Of a stretch of 64,000 nt of DNA, positions 1 to 11,784 are shown in pieces (positions within the stretch are counted from its first letter, which is position 1; every line of letters begins with the position of its first letter). The notes under the pieces are model-generated. The model was not told the DNA's origin, did no database searches, and worked only from the letters and a program-made list of their open reading frames with translations. The stretch lies in NCBI RefSeq assembly GCF_020921035.1, contig NC_063157.1:4340001-4404000 (forward strand), in the 5' to 3' direction. The translations under genes and the position numbers were made by a program. Source of the stretch: Rhodamnia argentea (Eukaryota > Streptophyta > Magnoliopsida > Myrtales > Myrtaceae).

Positions 1-90
1 CCAATCAGCAAGTTCGAGTTTCGAGGCGGAAAATTGGTGTTTGCAGCTCCTAAAGCAAGGAGGAGTGTTAGGAATATGCTTCAGGACTGA
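1..90 (+). CDS. C-terminal exon of an unidentified gene (partial)
   Basis: An open frame enters at the left edge in frame 1 and ends at the TGA at 88-90. It encodes 29 residues that are basic near the end, including GGKLVFAAPKARRSVRNML. I do not recognise the family. The coding look (no stop, mixed composition) followed by AT-rich sequence suggests the 3' end of a gene that starts outside the window. The 3' UTR probably runs through the next few hundred bases. Nothing more can be said about its function. Confidence 0.45.
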   Translation, partial: PISKFEFRGGKLVFAAPKARRSVRNMLQD

Positions 91-3000
91 AACATGTCCA
101 CGTACAGCTTATGTTTTAGTCATTTCAGTTTGTTAAATGGTTGTCCTAGTCTTTAGGAAGCAGTTAAGTTTTTAGTGCTGTTTATTGTGGCTTATTTGTA
201 GGGCCATGTTGTTAGTGGTTGGTTATTTTTCTTTCCTTTAAATTGTAATGTTTGCTGAAGTTATGTAGTGAAGTTTTCTTCCCTTCCATACGTTTTTCTC
301 AAGTCTGCTGTCTTTCCTCTCTTGACTAAAAAACCAACAATCCACCATCCAACATTTCGACAGAATGGTGTTAACCGGTACTGAAGTCGAAGCAGTGATG
401 AGCACATAAATGCAGGAGCAGCTGCAAAAATCTCGCTCCGTCAAAGGGTGTGGGGGGCTTTACTTGTTTTGGGGCTAATTTCTGTACATTCATGTCTAAT
501 GAGCCATATGGAATTGTCTGCAGCTGGTGAGAAAATACAGGACAGTAGACGGGACCATGCTTTCTTTAAATGGTTGCAAAGTTTAAGAAACAACGTAGGC
601 CAAGGATAAAAAGAACTCTCATGCTAGGTTTCCTATCATGGCATAGGCATAACATGAAATTGGGAAAAAATATTTCCGTTCGAGAAATACAAAAGAGGGC
701 AAGTCAAAGAAAGAGAGAAGTGAGCGAGTGAAGTGAGAACAAATGGTTAGATAAATGATTGCAGAGAGTGGGGAGGAATGGTTTCTCCAAGAAAAGAAAG
801 TTGGGGATTCTGAGGATGGACCGGGGGGGAGCAGCAATTTATCCCATGAACAAGAAACAGGTGTTCATGTCGTGGAGTGACTTGTGTCATTCAATTCAAA
901 TTTAAGAATAAAGGGAAAGAAAACGAGAAAAGTCAAGAAAAGGGCGAGTGGAATACCTGTCCTCTGTTGGATTTCTTGCAGAAAAATCAGACCTTTGACG
1001 TAATCTTTTGTGGCGGTATTGCTCAGATTCTTCAGAACTCCCAACATGTGTTTACCAATATAATTTTGTTTTCTGTCCTTCTCGGATCAGTCACATCGTA
1101 CTTTCTCTCTCTCTCTCTCTCTGGACGCTTGTGGTGTGACATCCCAAATCTGAGACTAGTCCAGAGAAACCTTAATTAATGATCTGTAAATGAATACTTA
1201 CATTCAAATAATCATATAGGTCGTGTGATTAGTTTGAATATTTGTTTTAGGAATCTGATCTTATCTTATATTAAGGAAGACAAGAATTCGTTCCACTTCT
1301 TATGATCAAATCTGAACTCGGCTGAAAAAAAAAACAAAGACATATCCTCTTCCTCCTTAAGATCCCGCGATGATCCTAACTTTGTCCCGATGACCCGTTT
1401 CGCAGTTTCACATTTCGTGATCCACCCAAGACAAAATAGTTTCTCAATATATCGCCCGGCCATGCACGCCCCGAGTCTGTCTGATTCAATGTAATTGGAG
1501 TAAGAGCGGAGAGTCCAAACCCTAGGCCAAACCCTATGTCCTCTCCATCATCGAGAAAGAATAGGAAAGGCACATGCACTTCGCGGTCGGCATTGTTCTG
1601 TCCTCCTTTTCCTTATTCAAAAGGCACAGACAGAATGACAAAAAGGATGGCAAAGCAAATAAGAAAGAAACCCTAGTGTTTCTTTCTCTTCTCAATAACA
1701 CCGGTAGGCCCTTTTTGGTCCTTGGACGACAAAGTTTGGGATTCTTGGTGGGGGGGCATTAAGTGACAAATTAGCGGACCTACATTAGTACGGCGATAAC
1801 ACGCGAAAATGACAATTTAATACTAAATTTTATTATGGTTACTATATAGTTAATCATTGACTTTTGTGTATTTATCTATTGCCATAACTACATAAATATA
1901 TCATAAGTGAGCCATTGATGATTTGACGTATTTGGCAATAACACTTTTTCCGTTCAAAGTAAATCTAAATTGGTCGAAGATGCATGATTTTATATCAAGT
2001 TAAAAATGGAAAACCCGTCTTACTGTCCAGATTTGAATGTCTATCATTGGCATTATTATTGCATCGCCTTACATCAGGGGGAGAAAAAGGCAAGTAAGAC
2101 CCACTTATACGATCTCCCCTGCTTCTTCTTCTTCTTCTTTTTTCTTTTCTCTTTAATGGATTTGATTTAATGTTTTAGCGACACGACACAAGTTAAGAAA
2201 CACGGGACGTCATCCTCATTGAATGCGCTTATTGGATTTGATCACATTTGGGCGAGTATGGTAGTCATGATGTATCTCCTCTACCTAACCACACTTCTTT
2301 AAGGTACAAATATCACAAGAAACTAGCTGACCGAACTTACACCCGAACCCTCAGCCTTCTCAGCCGCCCCCCTCCCTAGCTGCTGACCAGTACCGCCCGA
2401 CCAATGCGGCCCAACGCCGTCGCGGTCCCTTTATGTCTCTTCATTCCCTGGGGGAGATCTTTTCGAATGCCCTTCCGCAACCACCTTGATCCCTCTCTCA
2501 TCTCTGCTTTGAAACTCACTTCTCTTCGCTCTCTCACAATTGCAGCTGGCCTAAGTGACACTGGTCATGACGCCATGGGCGACCTTGGATCGAGGTCCCC
2601 AACACGGCGGCACCATTTCAGAGAGAGAGAAAGTGTGTGTGAGAGAGAGAGCGTGAAGAATTTGGGTTGGGTGATGCCCTTGCAATGTCGGAGGAGGTTG
2701 AGCAGTGCGTGCAAATGTTGGCGGCCGGATTACAACGACCAAGCTGGGGTTTTGGATCCATGTTTTGCTGGAGGTTTGGATATGAATGAGGATAATTGTC
2801 TTAAAAAATCCCAAACCTATTTTACGGCGGCCAGTTTAGTCATAAATCTTTTAATTATGTCAATTTAGTCGTAAACTTTTTGAGTATTTGTCAATTTCGC
2901 CATAAGCCTTTCAATTGTACTAATTTAGTCATAAGCATTTTGACGGTTTGTCAATTTAATCCTAAATTTTTTGACGATTTGCCAATATAGTCTTTTAAGC

Positions 3001-5100
3001 CAATTATCTAAATAATAGTTTTAGGATTGAATTGATGATCTTTCGAAAGATTTAGGACTAAATTGACACGGTTGAAAGGTTTAACACCAAATGAGCATAG
3101 TGATAAATTGATATGACTAAATTGAAACAATTTAAAAGTTTACGATTGCATTGACTCTCATATAATATGTTTATAACTTTTTGGACAATTATCTTGATAT
3201 GGATGGTTGTGAGAAAAATGGGGGCAAGATGTTTTGAAAAAGGATGACAATCTTGTAAATAAGTGCATAATTTTGCTGGAGCTAAGGTATGTAGCTCAGA
3301 GTTTTGAAAACACGGGTTTGTTTTTAGTCATCAGTGAAAAACTCAGACATGTTTCGGTATTTTCCCGATAAAGAAGATTGTGCGCTCAAATTTAGGTTAA
3401 TATTAGAGTTAGAAGTTTTGATAAGATCCACGGCCCAATGGGAATGGAATTACTATTCTCTAATTCGGTTTGCATGATGGAATAGTCTTTTGACTCGTTC
3501 CAAGGCAATGTCATGTTTGATTCACAGTAACTGCATGGGAAATAAAGTGGGAAAATACCAAAGAATGCCCATTATACACCTTGATGGGATACAACCAAGC
3601 GTTGATACTACAAGAAATTTCAAACAAATACATACTTGCAACGTTAACGCTCAATTTAACTCTTGCGTCGCAAAGAATCTCAAACCGGCATACACATGGC
3701 AAATTTACCATCCATTAAGTTTCCTCGATATCACGTTAAACAGCCGACATGGAGACACCCGTGGCAAACAACTCCAATGATCATTGTGTAACGTGGATCC
3801 AACATGAAAGTAACATAAGTGGATCTCCTAAACAATGTCATGTTGGGGAAGCCAGCTCTAAAGAAAATGGGTTGAGATTGGTAATTTTGGCCTAAGAACT
3901 CCCTCACGTTTCAAAAATCTCCCATAATCTCTAATTTTGCCCTAAGATTTCGATATGTTTATCATGGGTATACCAATTTGGAATTTTGTTATATAAAGAT
4001 TAATTTACGATAAATGCGTCACAAGTCTAACAATTTGCGACTTTTGTGAAGCAAAGATTGGTTAAGGGTAAATGTGGCATTGGTATACCGATTTGAGATT
4101 TTTTGCGGTATTAACCCTAACCCGATTCACCAATTATAACTATGATAAATGAGAGATCATTACAATCTACGAGTATGGCTAGTTAATTTTCTTATCAAAT
4201 AACAGTGATAATAATAAATTTTCAAGTATAAGCACATCTCAATAATGTATCATGTAATCGTGATCGTAAAACTATAAGCCCTAGTTGCAACAAAGTATTA
4301 CTGTTTCAAACAATACTTTAGATGATTACCTACCATATTTTCTAAAGGGATAGCTAATAATAACAAGATTCGCACAATAACGATGCAACAATCATAATTC
4401 AACTAAAATTTACATAATCAAATGCTATTGATTTAGATCGCCAATAAATTAGACTCCCAACTATTAAAATTACGGTTTGCCATCTTGAAGATAAAAATGC
4501 TTAATTGGACTTCGAATATGTACAGCGAGATCTCTCAACACGAAAGTTGCACTCAAGCTTTCCACATCGGATTCTTGTCCCGCCTCTTGTAAGAACATCG
4601 GTTTTTTATTAAGCAGGTGACGTGGACGCAAACTCCGATAACGAAGTCGTGTACTCTTCGCTCGACAAGGCCGTGACTATTTATTCGGGAACAAATTACG
4701 CGGCCCCATAACATACAACGCGGAAGAACTTTTTTCGAGCGCGCTACGTTATTCTAGATCATTGGCTTGTTTCCGGGAATTTCTTTTCTACCTAGGGCTA
4801 TTTGCCAAACCTAAGGTCTTGAGAGCATTCAATTTTTTGTTTCTTTTCCAAAGTGGAATACAACTTGTCAATGATCAATTCTGAGAACCGGCATTGAGAG
4901 GGGCTTTTCCTCTGTATTTTCGCAGGGGATTGTACGTCCGAATGCATGTTCTGATAGAGAGCTTTTAATTCCAATGTCATTTCATTTTAGTCTTATCGTT
5001 TCCGCTTGCGCGAGTTGATTTGGCGTAGAAGAATTCAAAGGACGAAACTGGACTTTTCACCATAAATCGCTCTTCCCACTATGACCCGACCCGTCCCCCA
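91..5100. other. Intergenic region, including the FD-like promoter side
   Basis: No convincing gene is visible. The stretch holds the likely 3' UTR of the left-edge gene, a CT microsatellite at about 1104-1122, a GA-rich tract at about 2618-2651, a foldback repeat at 2815-3170, and AT-rich sequence at 3880-4110 that contains the phrase GGTATACCGATTTG and resembles the repeat in the GDSL intron. The open frame at 2404-2868 is discussed among the rejected items. Confidence 0.5.
2815..3170. repeat. AT-rich foldback repeat
   Basis: The left half repeats phrases of the type GTCAATTTAGTCATAAAC and the right half carries their complements (GACTAAATTGACA). The element can therefore fold on itself. 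It also has short internal tandem units built on the same phrase. Similar foldbacks lie at 27868-28270, 30436-30770, 56706-57060 and 60455-61015. No coding capacity is seen. Confidence 0.55.
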
Positions 5101-5202
5101 CCACTCTTGCCAATTTGCCATTACTCTCTCTTCCCCCCGCCTCACCATTTTTGTCTTCATTTGTGGAAATATGAGCGAGACTGTGCGTTTGATCTCCGAC
5201 GG

Positions 5203-5234
5203 TCTCCATCTCCATCTCCATCTCCATCTCCATC
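5203..5234 (+). repeat. TCTCCA hexanucleotide repeat in the FD-like leader
   Basis: Five perfect TCTCCA units are followed by TC, about 210 bases upstream of the FD-like start codon. They probably lie in the promoter or 5' UTR and are likely to vary in length. Confidence 0.75.
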
Positions 5235-5445
5235 ATCCCTGATTCTCTCTCTCTCTCATCGAGATGTTGCCATAGTCAGGTGGTCTTAGTGAAGGCAACA
5301 CCACGGCTACACCCCCAAAACTCACTGCTCTCGTCGGCAGACTCTCCTCCTCTTCCTGCATCCTCCTCCTTCATCTTCCTCGACCTCTTCTTCTTCTCCT
5401 CCTCCATCCCGCGACCGCCGCCAGACCCCGAACCCGTCTAGGATC

Positions 5446-6753
5446 ATGGAGGAGGTGTGGAAGGACATCACCCTCTCCTCCCTCCAGCCCCACCACCACC
5501 ACCACAGCCCCTCCTCCGCTAGCCCCGCCTTGCGAGGGAACGGCCTGCAAGACTTCCTCGGGCGGCCCTCCCACGCGGACCCGGCGACCCCAGCCAACAT
5601 CGCTTCCCCCTCCTCTTCGCTCCCTCCTCACCACCCTCTCACCTTCTTGAGCCTCAACAACTCCGGCCCCGAGTTTCACTTCCTCGACGACTCGAGCCCG
5701 CTCGGGCCGAGCACCGCTCGGTTTCAGAGCCACAACAGGACGGGAATGGCCTGCTTTAGCACTAACCCTTTTGAGGCTCTGGCGGACTCTGCTGACCCCG
5801 GGAATCATGGCGATGTTGCCGCTTTTGGGAATATGAAGAAAAGGGTGTCCGAGAATGAGGGCGGCTCGGGCGACCGGAGGCACAAGAGGATGATCAAGAA
5901 CAGAGAGTCCGCTGCGAGGTCTAGAGCTAGGAAGCAGGAAAAGTCATTTGTTTTTATGCGTGTTTACATAAAATTGCTCCTGAACTTAATGTGGAGATTA
6001 TTGTGTTCGTTTGATCAAGACGACGTCCTGTTTGACTGTTGTTGATGTTGCGTTTGTTGTCCTTTGTTGGATGTCTGTTAATTCAATTTTCTTGCATCCA
6101 ATGTTTTTAGTCCTGTCTCTCTCTCTCTCTCTCTCTCCTGATATGTTGCGCTTCTTTCCCTTTTCTGGTCGAACAGGCTTATACGAACGAACTGGAACTT
6201 CAGGTTGCCCACTTGTTGGAAGAGAATGCTAGACTGAAGAAGCAGCAGGAACAGGTAATGTCTCTCTTTTTTTTTCCCTTTCTTTCTTTGTTTCTTTGCT
6301 CTTAAATTGTTGCATCTAGCGTCCAGACATAAGTACCATCTGTTTTTTTTTCCCCTTTTCTTTCCCTATTGAGTTCTACTCAGTTTAAAGACTTACAGTC
6401 AGCTTTCTTTTTCTCTTTTATATATTGTTGTTGATTAGTCAGGCAGAGAAGCTGGTAGTTTGCTTTCTCTTTTTAACTTCTGGTGGCCAAGCCAAGTTAA
6501 AGTTGCATTATTTTGGTCATCTCATCTCTAGTCCACCTCAGTGTCAGCTCGTGTCACTTGCAGGATATATTCATGCCGAGGCTTGCTTTACAGTTCTTGT
6601 TTACTTTTGGCAAAGTTATACAATTACTGCAATGGCTTGCGGATACACTGATGCAACTTCTTGTTTTGGGTTTTTGGGCAGTTGTGGGTGGCTGAAGCAT
6701 CGCAACTTCCCAAAGAGCACTCGCTCCACCGATCGTTGACAGCTCCATTTTGA
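5446..6753 (+). CDS. FD: FD/FDP-like bZIP transcription factor (group A)
   Basis: The proposed exons are 5446-5937, 6177-6254 and 6682-6753, giving 213 residues. FD-type factors bind ACGT-containing promoters and recruit florigen (FT) through 14-3-3 proteins at the shoot apex. Visible features are an N-terminal MEEVWKDITLSSL motif, a FLSLNNSG patch, the basic region KRMIKNRESAARSRARKQ at about residues 147-164, the leucine zipper AYTNELELQVAHLLEENARL, and a C-terminal RSLTAPF that matches the 14-3-3 docking site phosphorylated in FD. Exons 2 and 3 have normal borders. The donor after exon 1 is odd: the codon-phase boundary after CAG is followed by GAAAAGTC instead of GTAAAAGTC. The nearest GT donor (5942) would shift the frame and stop within about 20 codons. 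Retaining the intron gives a 199-residue protein without a zipper. The gene is recognisable with high confidence, but whether it is functional is open. Confidence 0.88.
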
Positions 6754-9459
6754 ACGGAGCAATCCTCGCGCTTGACCTCAAACAATGCCGCTTTTCTTTC
6801 TTTCTTTCTTCTTCCTTCTGGTTCCTATCTGGAGTTTAAACCTAAGAACAGTTCCTTTCAAGTAGTTATGAAAGAAGGGTAGTAAGAGAAAAGAGTGTAT
6901 TCGTGGAGGGTCAGGAATCTTCCTTTTTAAGATTGCGCAGGGGTTGTGTTGCTGTTGCTGTTGCTGGTGGGACTCTACTCTACGAACTCCTCCCCCTCCT
7001 CCCCCGGGGGGGGCCCACCCTAATGAAAAAACCAAGTTTGAATGCAGCTTTTTCTTTGTTGGTAGGGTGAGGACACGAGCGCATTACCCAAAAAGCCCTT
7101 GTGCTTTCATCTGTACGCCATGAGATGCTGGAGCTCTGATGCAGCATGCTGCTTTTCAGAGAGAGAGAGAGGGAGGGAACTGTGGTGGGTCTTTCTTCTT
7201 TGGTTTGCTCTTTTGGTAGTTTCTTGACTGAGTTATCCCGAACCCTAGCGGTTCATTGAACATGGGCATTGTTCTCACTTGTGCTTACCATGATGACGAC
7301 CATATTTTGCCACTGTGAAAGCGAGGGACAAAAAGAGGGTCTCTTTGCTTCTGTCTTTTGAACTTTCTATGTGCACCCAAGTCGGGTCGAGTCCAGTCGT
7401 GGGGATCAGTAATACTTGCTGAATAATAAATCTCTGATTCCACAGATGGATCTAAAGATTGGTGGGGCTTAATTGTTGATTTGAACTCTTTCGGATGCAC
7501 AATTGTGGTTCAGAATAAGGTTAAAAAAAGAACCTTGGAAAGATGAGATTAATCGAGTGCGTTCCCCCCCAAGTGGTGTACAGTGTCCTAGTGAATTACT
7601 AGCAGGCGATGACAAGATGGGGGACTCTCTGCTTTTGATCTTTTTATCTCCTTATCTCTACAATCTCCATCACTCTTGCAGAAAGGAAGTACCTTTTGGC
7701 CTCTTCTCTACTCTCTCTCCCCCACCCATTATTGTCCAGAGTCAATGATGACCTGCGCCCCCCTCTTTTGTCGCTCTCCACGGCTTCGTCGCGACCTTTG
7801 TTTCCCCCGGGAAGACTTTCTTTTTCGTTATGTAAAAGTTCGGTTCGTGCGAGCGAAAGCTCGATTGAGATTCCGTGCGATTCAAGGATGTTTATGTGCT
7901 CGCGTTTGTTGGGCCAGAAGGGCCAAAAAAAAAACAAAAAAAAGAGCAGGAAAGAAAAGAGCAAGTCGTCCGAGGAAACATTTGAATCCCAGGTAAGGGG
8001 AAGAGGACAAAGCTCTGGTGGGGTCTCCACATGGTTTAAGACGCTTTCAATGGAGCATTCCGAGTTCTGTCTGTGGATATGCGTTTCTGTGGTTCGGACC
8101 CTGTTCTCTTTATCGGATCTTCCCCCCCCCAGGAAAAGCATGAGCTCGATATCTCCATCTTTCGCAAGATGCATGCAAGAGGAGAAAGCTATTGCTGTCC
8201 AATGCAAACCCTAATGAGGCAATGGGGTTGTAGCGAAAGAATAGAGCAGAAGAAACAAAGAACCGTTTGATTCATCGTTATTTTCTTCTCCTTTTGCTTC
8301 GTCTCTTTGATCGGTTCTTCATTCTACACTAAATCTTCCACCTCCGACTAGTCTGCAGAATGGAGAACTTCTCAGGCGTATGTGTTCCCTCAACACTGAG
8401 CAGACTTAAAGCCGCTGGCCGCCTGAGGGAGAGCGGCCGGACAGCAAGCAGTCGTAACGCGGTGCGACATCATATTGTCTTCTTTCAGGGAGAGAGAGAA
8501 GTTAGAAGTTAAAAGTTTAGGTTTTTCAGATGAATCTCTCTAAAGTCCGGGACATCAAATAAGTTTTCTTTAGGTTCTAGCGGGTGAATTTCTTGATAAA
8601 TATGCGGGATATCCAATGGAAACATTGACGAATGCCTCAAATTCAGTTTGAATCCAAGACTTTTGGTTGATCCAAATTCATTGTTTCACATAAAAAAACA
8701 TAGCCGAATGAGTGATGATACAGTGTCCGAAAGCAACGGAGCCGAAACAAGAACTGGTAAGATCATGCGGCGACCTTGCAGCTTCCTCGAACATTAGGGC
8801 ATCGGTCTTTTGTGCGCGAATCCGGACCTATTCGGACAATTCAGTTCGGAAAAAAACTTAGGGTTTTCATTTCCAGACGAATCTCTCAAGTTCAATGTGA
8901 CCGCCCATGCACGTATTTTTGGCATCACAATCAAAGCCACGAGACCCTCCAAAAGTCAACATCAATCATGCAGATGTTTTTATTTTTCCAATTAGGTGAT
9001 TTCAGTAGTTTCCGCTAGTATCTTTGTTTGGCGGAGTATTTAATAGAAGGAAAAATCCAAGCTTCACTCAACTCAAGCAGGAAAAAAAAAATGTGGTAGA
9101 GTTGATTTTCGGAATCGGCTTTTACGGAATTGCGCTTAGATCTACTTCAAATTTGATATCAGATAGGGCTAACGAAAGGAAGAGAATTGAATAATGATAG
9201 ACGCTGATGATGAGTCACACAAAAGTCGTACCAAATTCAATTTGGACGAACGTGCGACCGATGGAGAGAGAATCAGTAATGCTATAGAAAGGAAGGGGGG
9301 AGGCATCATCAACATTCTCCTGGGTTCCTTAAAGTACATACATCGAAAAGACATTCAACAAACAACAATTGACAGATAAGGAGCGAAGGAGGGGTTTGAG
9401 AAGTCTTCTTATCAAACTAATGAATAACATTATTGTTTAACATAAGCAAATCTTAAAAA
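6754..9459. other. Intergenic region downstream of the FD-like gene
   Basis: No gene is recognisable. The stretch contains a C/G homopolymer patch near 6990-7020, CT-rich sequence and a purine-rich AAAAAC tract near 7925-7960. Open frames at 7676-8214 either lack an ATG or have low-complexity, shadow-like composition. The first few hundred bases are probably 3' UTR of the FD-like gene. Confidence 0.4.
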
Positions 9460-9531
9460 TCCGTTGTCGTCCAGCGGTTAGGATATCTGGCTTTCACCCA
9501 GGAGACCCGGGTTCGATTCCCGGCAACGGAA
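9460..9531 (+). tRNA. trnE-UUC: tRNA-Glu (anticodon TTC)
   Basis: A complete cloverleaf can be folded. The acceptor stem is TCCGTTG paired with CAACGGA at 9524-9530, followed by discriminator A. The D-arm includes AGCGGTTAGG. The anticodon stem CTGG/CCAG encloses the loop CTTTCAC, with TTC at its centre. The T-arm is CCGGGTTCGATTCCCGG. No intron is present. The sequence fits a nuclear tRNA-Glu that reads GAA codons, with the usual internal A and B boxes for RNA polymerase III. Confidence 0.96.
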
Positions 9532-9874
9532 GCTTTTGTGCTGTACCAATTCTCGATTGTGGGACCATTGCCGTCATTTTCGTTGTTCTTGACGAATTCG
9601 TTCTCCTTACAGTCGAAGCAACGAACGATCACGAAGTATTAACTCTATTTTTTTTTTCGCATTATAGTCCTGGTCGAGCCATTCACCGATAAAATTTATT
9701 GAGTGCGATGAAGGGGAAAAGCTAATCTTAAATCGTAACACAAAGGCAGGATCGTGTTAATGCCCCGCAGGAGAACAAAAAAAAAGAGAAAGACAAAAAC
9801 TTTTGTGAGCCCGGATGAGCTGAGCAATAATGTAGAACATATGCACACATTTTGAATCCGAGAGAGAATGTGTT
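9532..9874. other. Short spacer between tRNA-Glu and the RING-H2 gene
   Basis: A T-run at about 9649-9657 lies about 120 bases past the tRNA. It is too distant to be a confident polymerase III terminator. The right part is probably 3' UTR of the minus-strand RING gene. No other feature is seen. Confidence 0.4.
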
Positions 9875-10318
9875 TCAGAACCCAGCTGCGTGGAAAGAGG
9901 AAAACCAGATCACCATCTCTTCGGTTAGCTCCTCCCCTCCCCGCCAGCACCCTCCGTCTCCTCCTCCTCCTCCTTCCATAGAAAACCGGCATATCGGGCA
10001 GGTCCTCCGGCAGGCGTCGAACCACCTATCGATGCAAGCCTTGTGGAACTCGTGCATGCAGGGGAGCACCCTCACGCCCGCGTCCACATCCTCGTCTTCG
10101 GCCCCGGCCCCGGGCCCCTTCAATCTAGACAAGCACACGCAGCAAACCTCGCCTCTGAATGGCCCGCCTGAGCTTGACCCGACGGGAGAAGTCAATGGGC
10201 CCGCTGCCATGTCGTCAAGTCTGACCGCGGCGTACGGCGGCGCCGGTTCCTTGATCCTCGCGGGCTGTCGCGGGGTGACGTAGTGGCATATGAAGGAGAA
10301 TAGTTTGTGGACTACCAT
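9875..10318 (-). CDS. RING-H2 finger protein, putative E3 ubiquitin ligase
   Basis: This is a single-exon frame of 147 residues that starts at a true ATG. Residues 59-110 form a C3H2C3 RING: Cys59-x2-Cys62, Cys87, His89, His92, Cys95, Cys107-x2-Cys110, with the Trp expected between the last pairs (CIDRWFDACRRTCPIC). Such domains bind zinc and an E2 enzyme and pass ubiquitin to substrates. An acidic linker (EDEDVDAG) sits inside the long loop, and a glycine-rich stretch follows the ring. No membrane segment of the ATL type is evident, so the protein is probably soluble. The substrate cannot be guessed. The start codon is uncertain, because an internal Met at residue 37 is also possible. Confidence 0.82.
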   Translation of the reverse strand: MVVHKLFSFICHYVTPRQPARIKEPAPPYAAVRLDDMAAGPLTSPVGSSSGGPFRGEVCCVCLSRLKGPGAGAEDEDVDAGVRVLPCMHEFHKACIDRWFDACRRTCPICRFSMEGGGGGDGGCWRGGEELTEEMVIWFSSFHAAGF

Positions 10319-11784
10319 TTGGTGTTTAGTGTGGGATTTGAATGGGGAACTTCAATGGCGATCTTTGATGGTGGTTCTGAAGAAAGGGCCAGTGCATAAA
10401 ATGGTCTTTTGATGATCTGCGTGGTTTCGAGGGGTGGTTAGATGCTTGAGAGTCCGATCCTGAGTACCCATCACAAAGCTGTTGCACCTAAAACAAGAGG
10501 TTTACGCTTGACCAATTTAATTTTTACTCTTGATCCCATATGGTTTCTACCTACCACTCGAAGACGAAGCATTTTGTACCAGTTGTTTTCACATGTACAA
10601 TCTGATCTCACAATCAAATTCAGATCAAATCCCTACCTAATTTGAGTTCCGGATAGACTTTCCGAAGACTTTCCGATTCAACAGTTGCTTGGAATACCAT
10701 TGCCGGGGGATTATATTGACAAAAGACTCGAATTTGATCCTCGCATGTCAAGATCTTACACGCTACTCGGTTAAGGGAAACTGGGTAATCTTGATGGGTA
10801 CAGGTCCGATCGTTAATTTCCATCTCGTTTTTTTCGACAAACTGTGATCCCTGGAGTAGCTTTCGAGATACGTATCGTGTCCGATGAGCCTGAAAGCAGG
10901 TACATTTTGCATCTGCTGTGAAAAATGAGTATTTAGTCCCTAGAAGTTGAAACAAACGCTCCTCATGCCAATCCTGTGATGTGCTTGATACAGATCCAGT
11001 CTTACAAACTAAGCAAGTATGGTTTAAGCAGCTAACTGCGTCACGGCACATTGTGACTTGAATGCGACGGAACGAGTGGCATAGCGCAATGCTGTTTCAG
11101 GGCCGTCACATCAGATGTTATGTAATCTGTGGTCAAGCGAAAAAAAAAATGAAGAAGACTTGAGAGTTTCTGGGAGACAGAATTCAACAACACTGGCACG
11201 GCGGCACAAACACCGGGCAGCAGGCAGCAGCTTTTCTCAAGGCGTGCTCGCACGGCTCCAGCAAGCAGCTTTGAGTCAGCAGAACAAACCCATCAACTAC
11301 AACCCCGTTCCGATAAAGGATGAATTGAAGGTTGACTAAGAATTTGAAAACTGCAATTAGAAAATAAGGAACCACCCTACACTTCATGGGCCACCCCTCA
11401 CACCAAATCGAGCTATGGCAGTTCTTATGAAGCAATGAACACAAATCATGAAGGGGACGCATCATCTCATTGAAAGTTGATGATATATAGTATGATCAAT
11501 GTCTAGCAAGACACAGCTCCAGTTCTTTCATCGCATTACACCAGAACACGACCATCTCTTGAACTTGCCAAGAATACTTCCCAAAAGATGCATGAATTAG
11601 ACAGAGATATTGTGAGGATAGAACTGTTGATTTCGATGAAAACAGCATCAAGTCAAACGTACATGAACTGACACTCCTCACTGAAGTCGAACAATGATCA
11701 GGAACCCGCACAAATTAGCGAAAAACATATTTCGCCATGCGCAGTCTCTCTCAATTCTTCGAAACAGACACCGGGACCACCTCC
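10319..11784. other. Intergenic region between the RING and preY genes
   Basis: The stretch includes the promoter side of the RING-H2 gene and the 3' side of the preY-like gene. A 143-residue ATG frame at 10620-11051 on the minus strand resembles no family I know and is treated as chance. No repeat of note is seen. Confidence 0.4.

Noticed and set aside
2404-2868. ATG-started open frame of 154 codons on the plus strand
   Set aside because: No domain is recognisable, the composition is simple-repeat driven (RERESV stretch), there is a competing antisense frame, and the 3' part runs into a foldback repeat.
7696-8214. Open frame of 172 codons downstream of the FD-like gene
   Set aside because: It starts at TTG rather than ATG, is serine/lysine low-complexity, and overlaps other open frames of equal quality.
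10620-11051. 143-codon Cys-containing frame on the minus strand
   Set aside because: It has a real ATG, but no cysteine spacing or motif fits a known family, and it lies where RING promoter and preY 3' sequence are expected.
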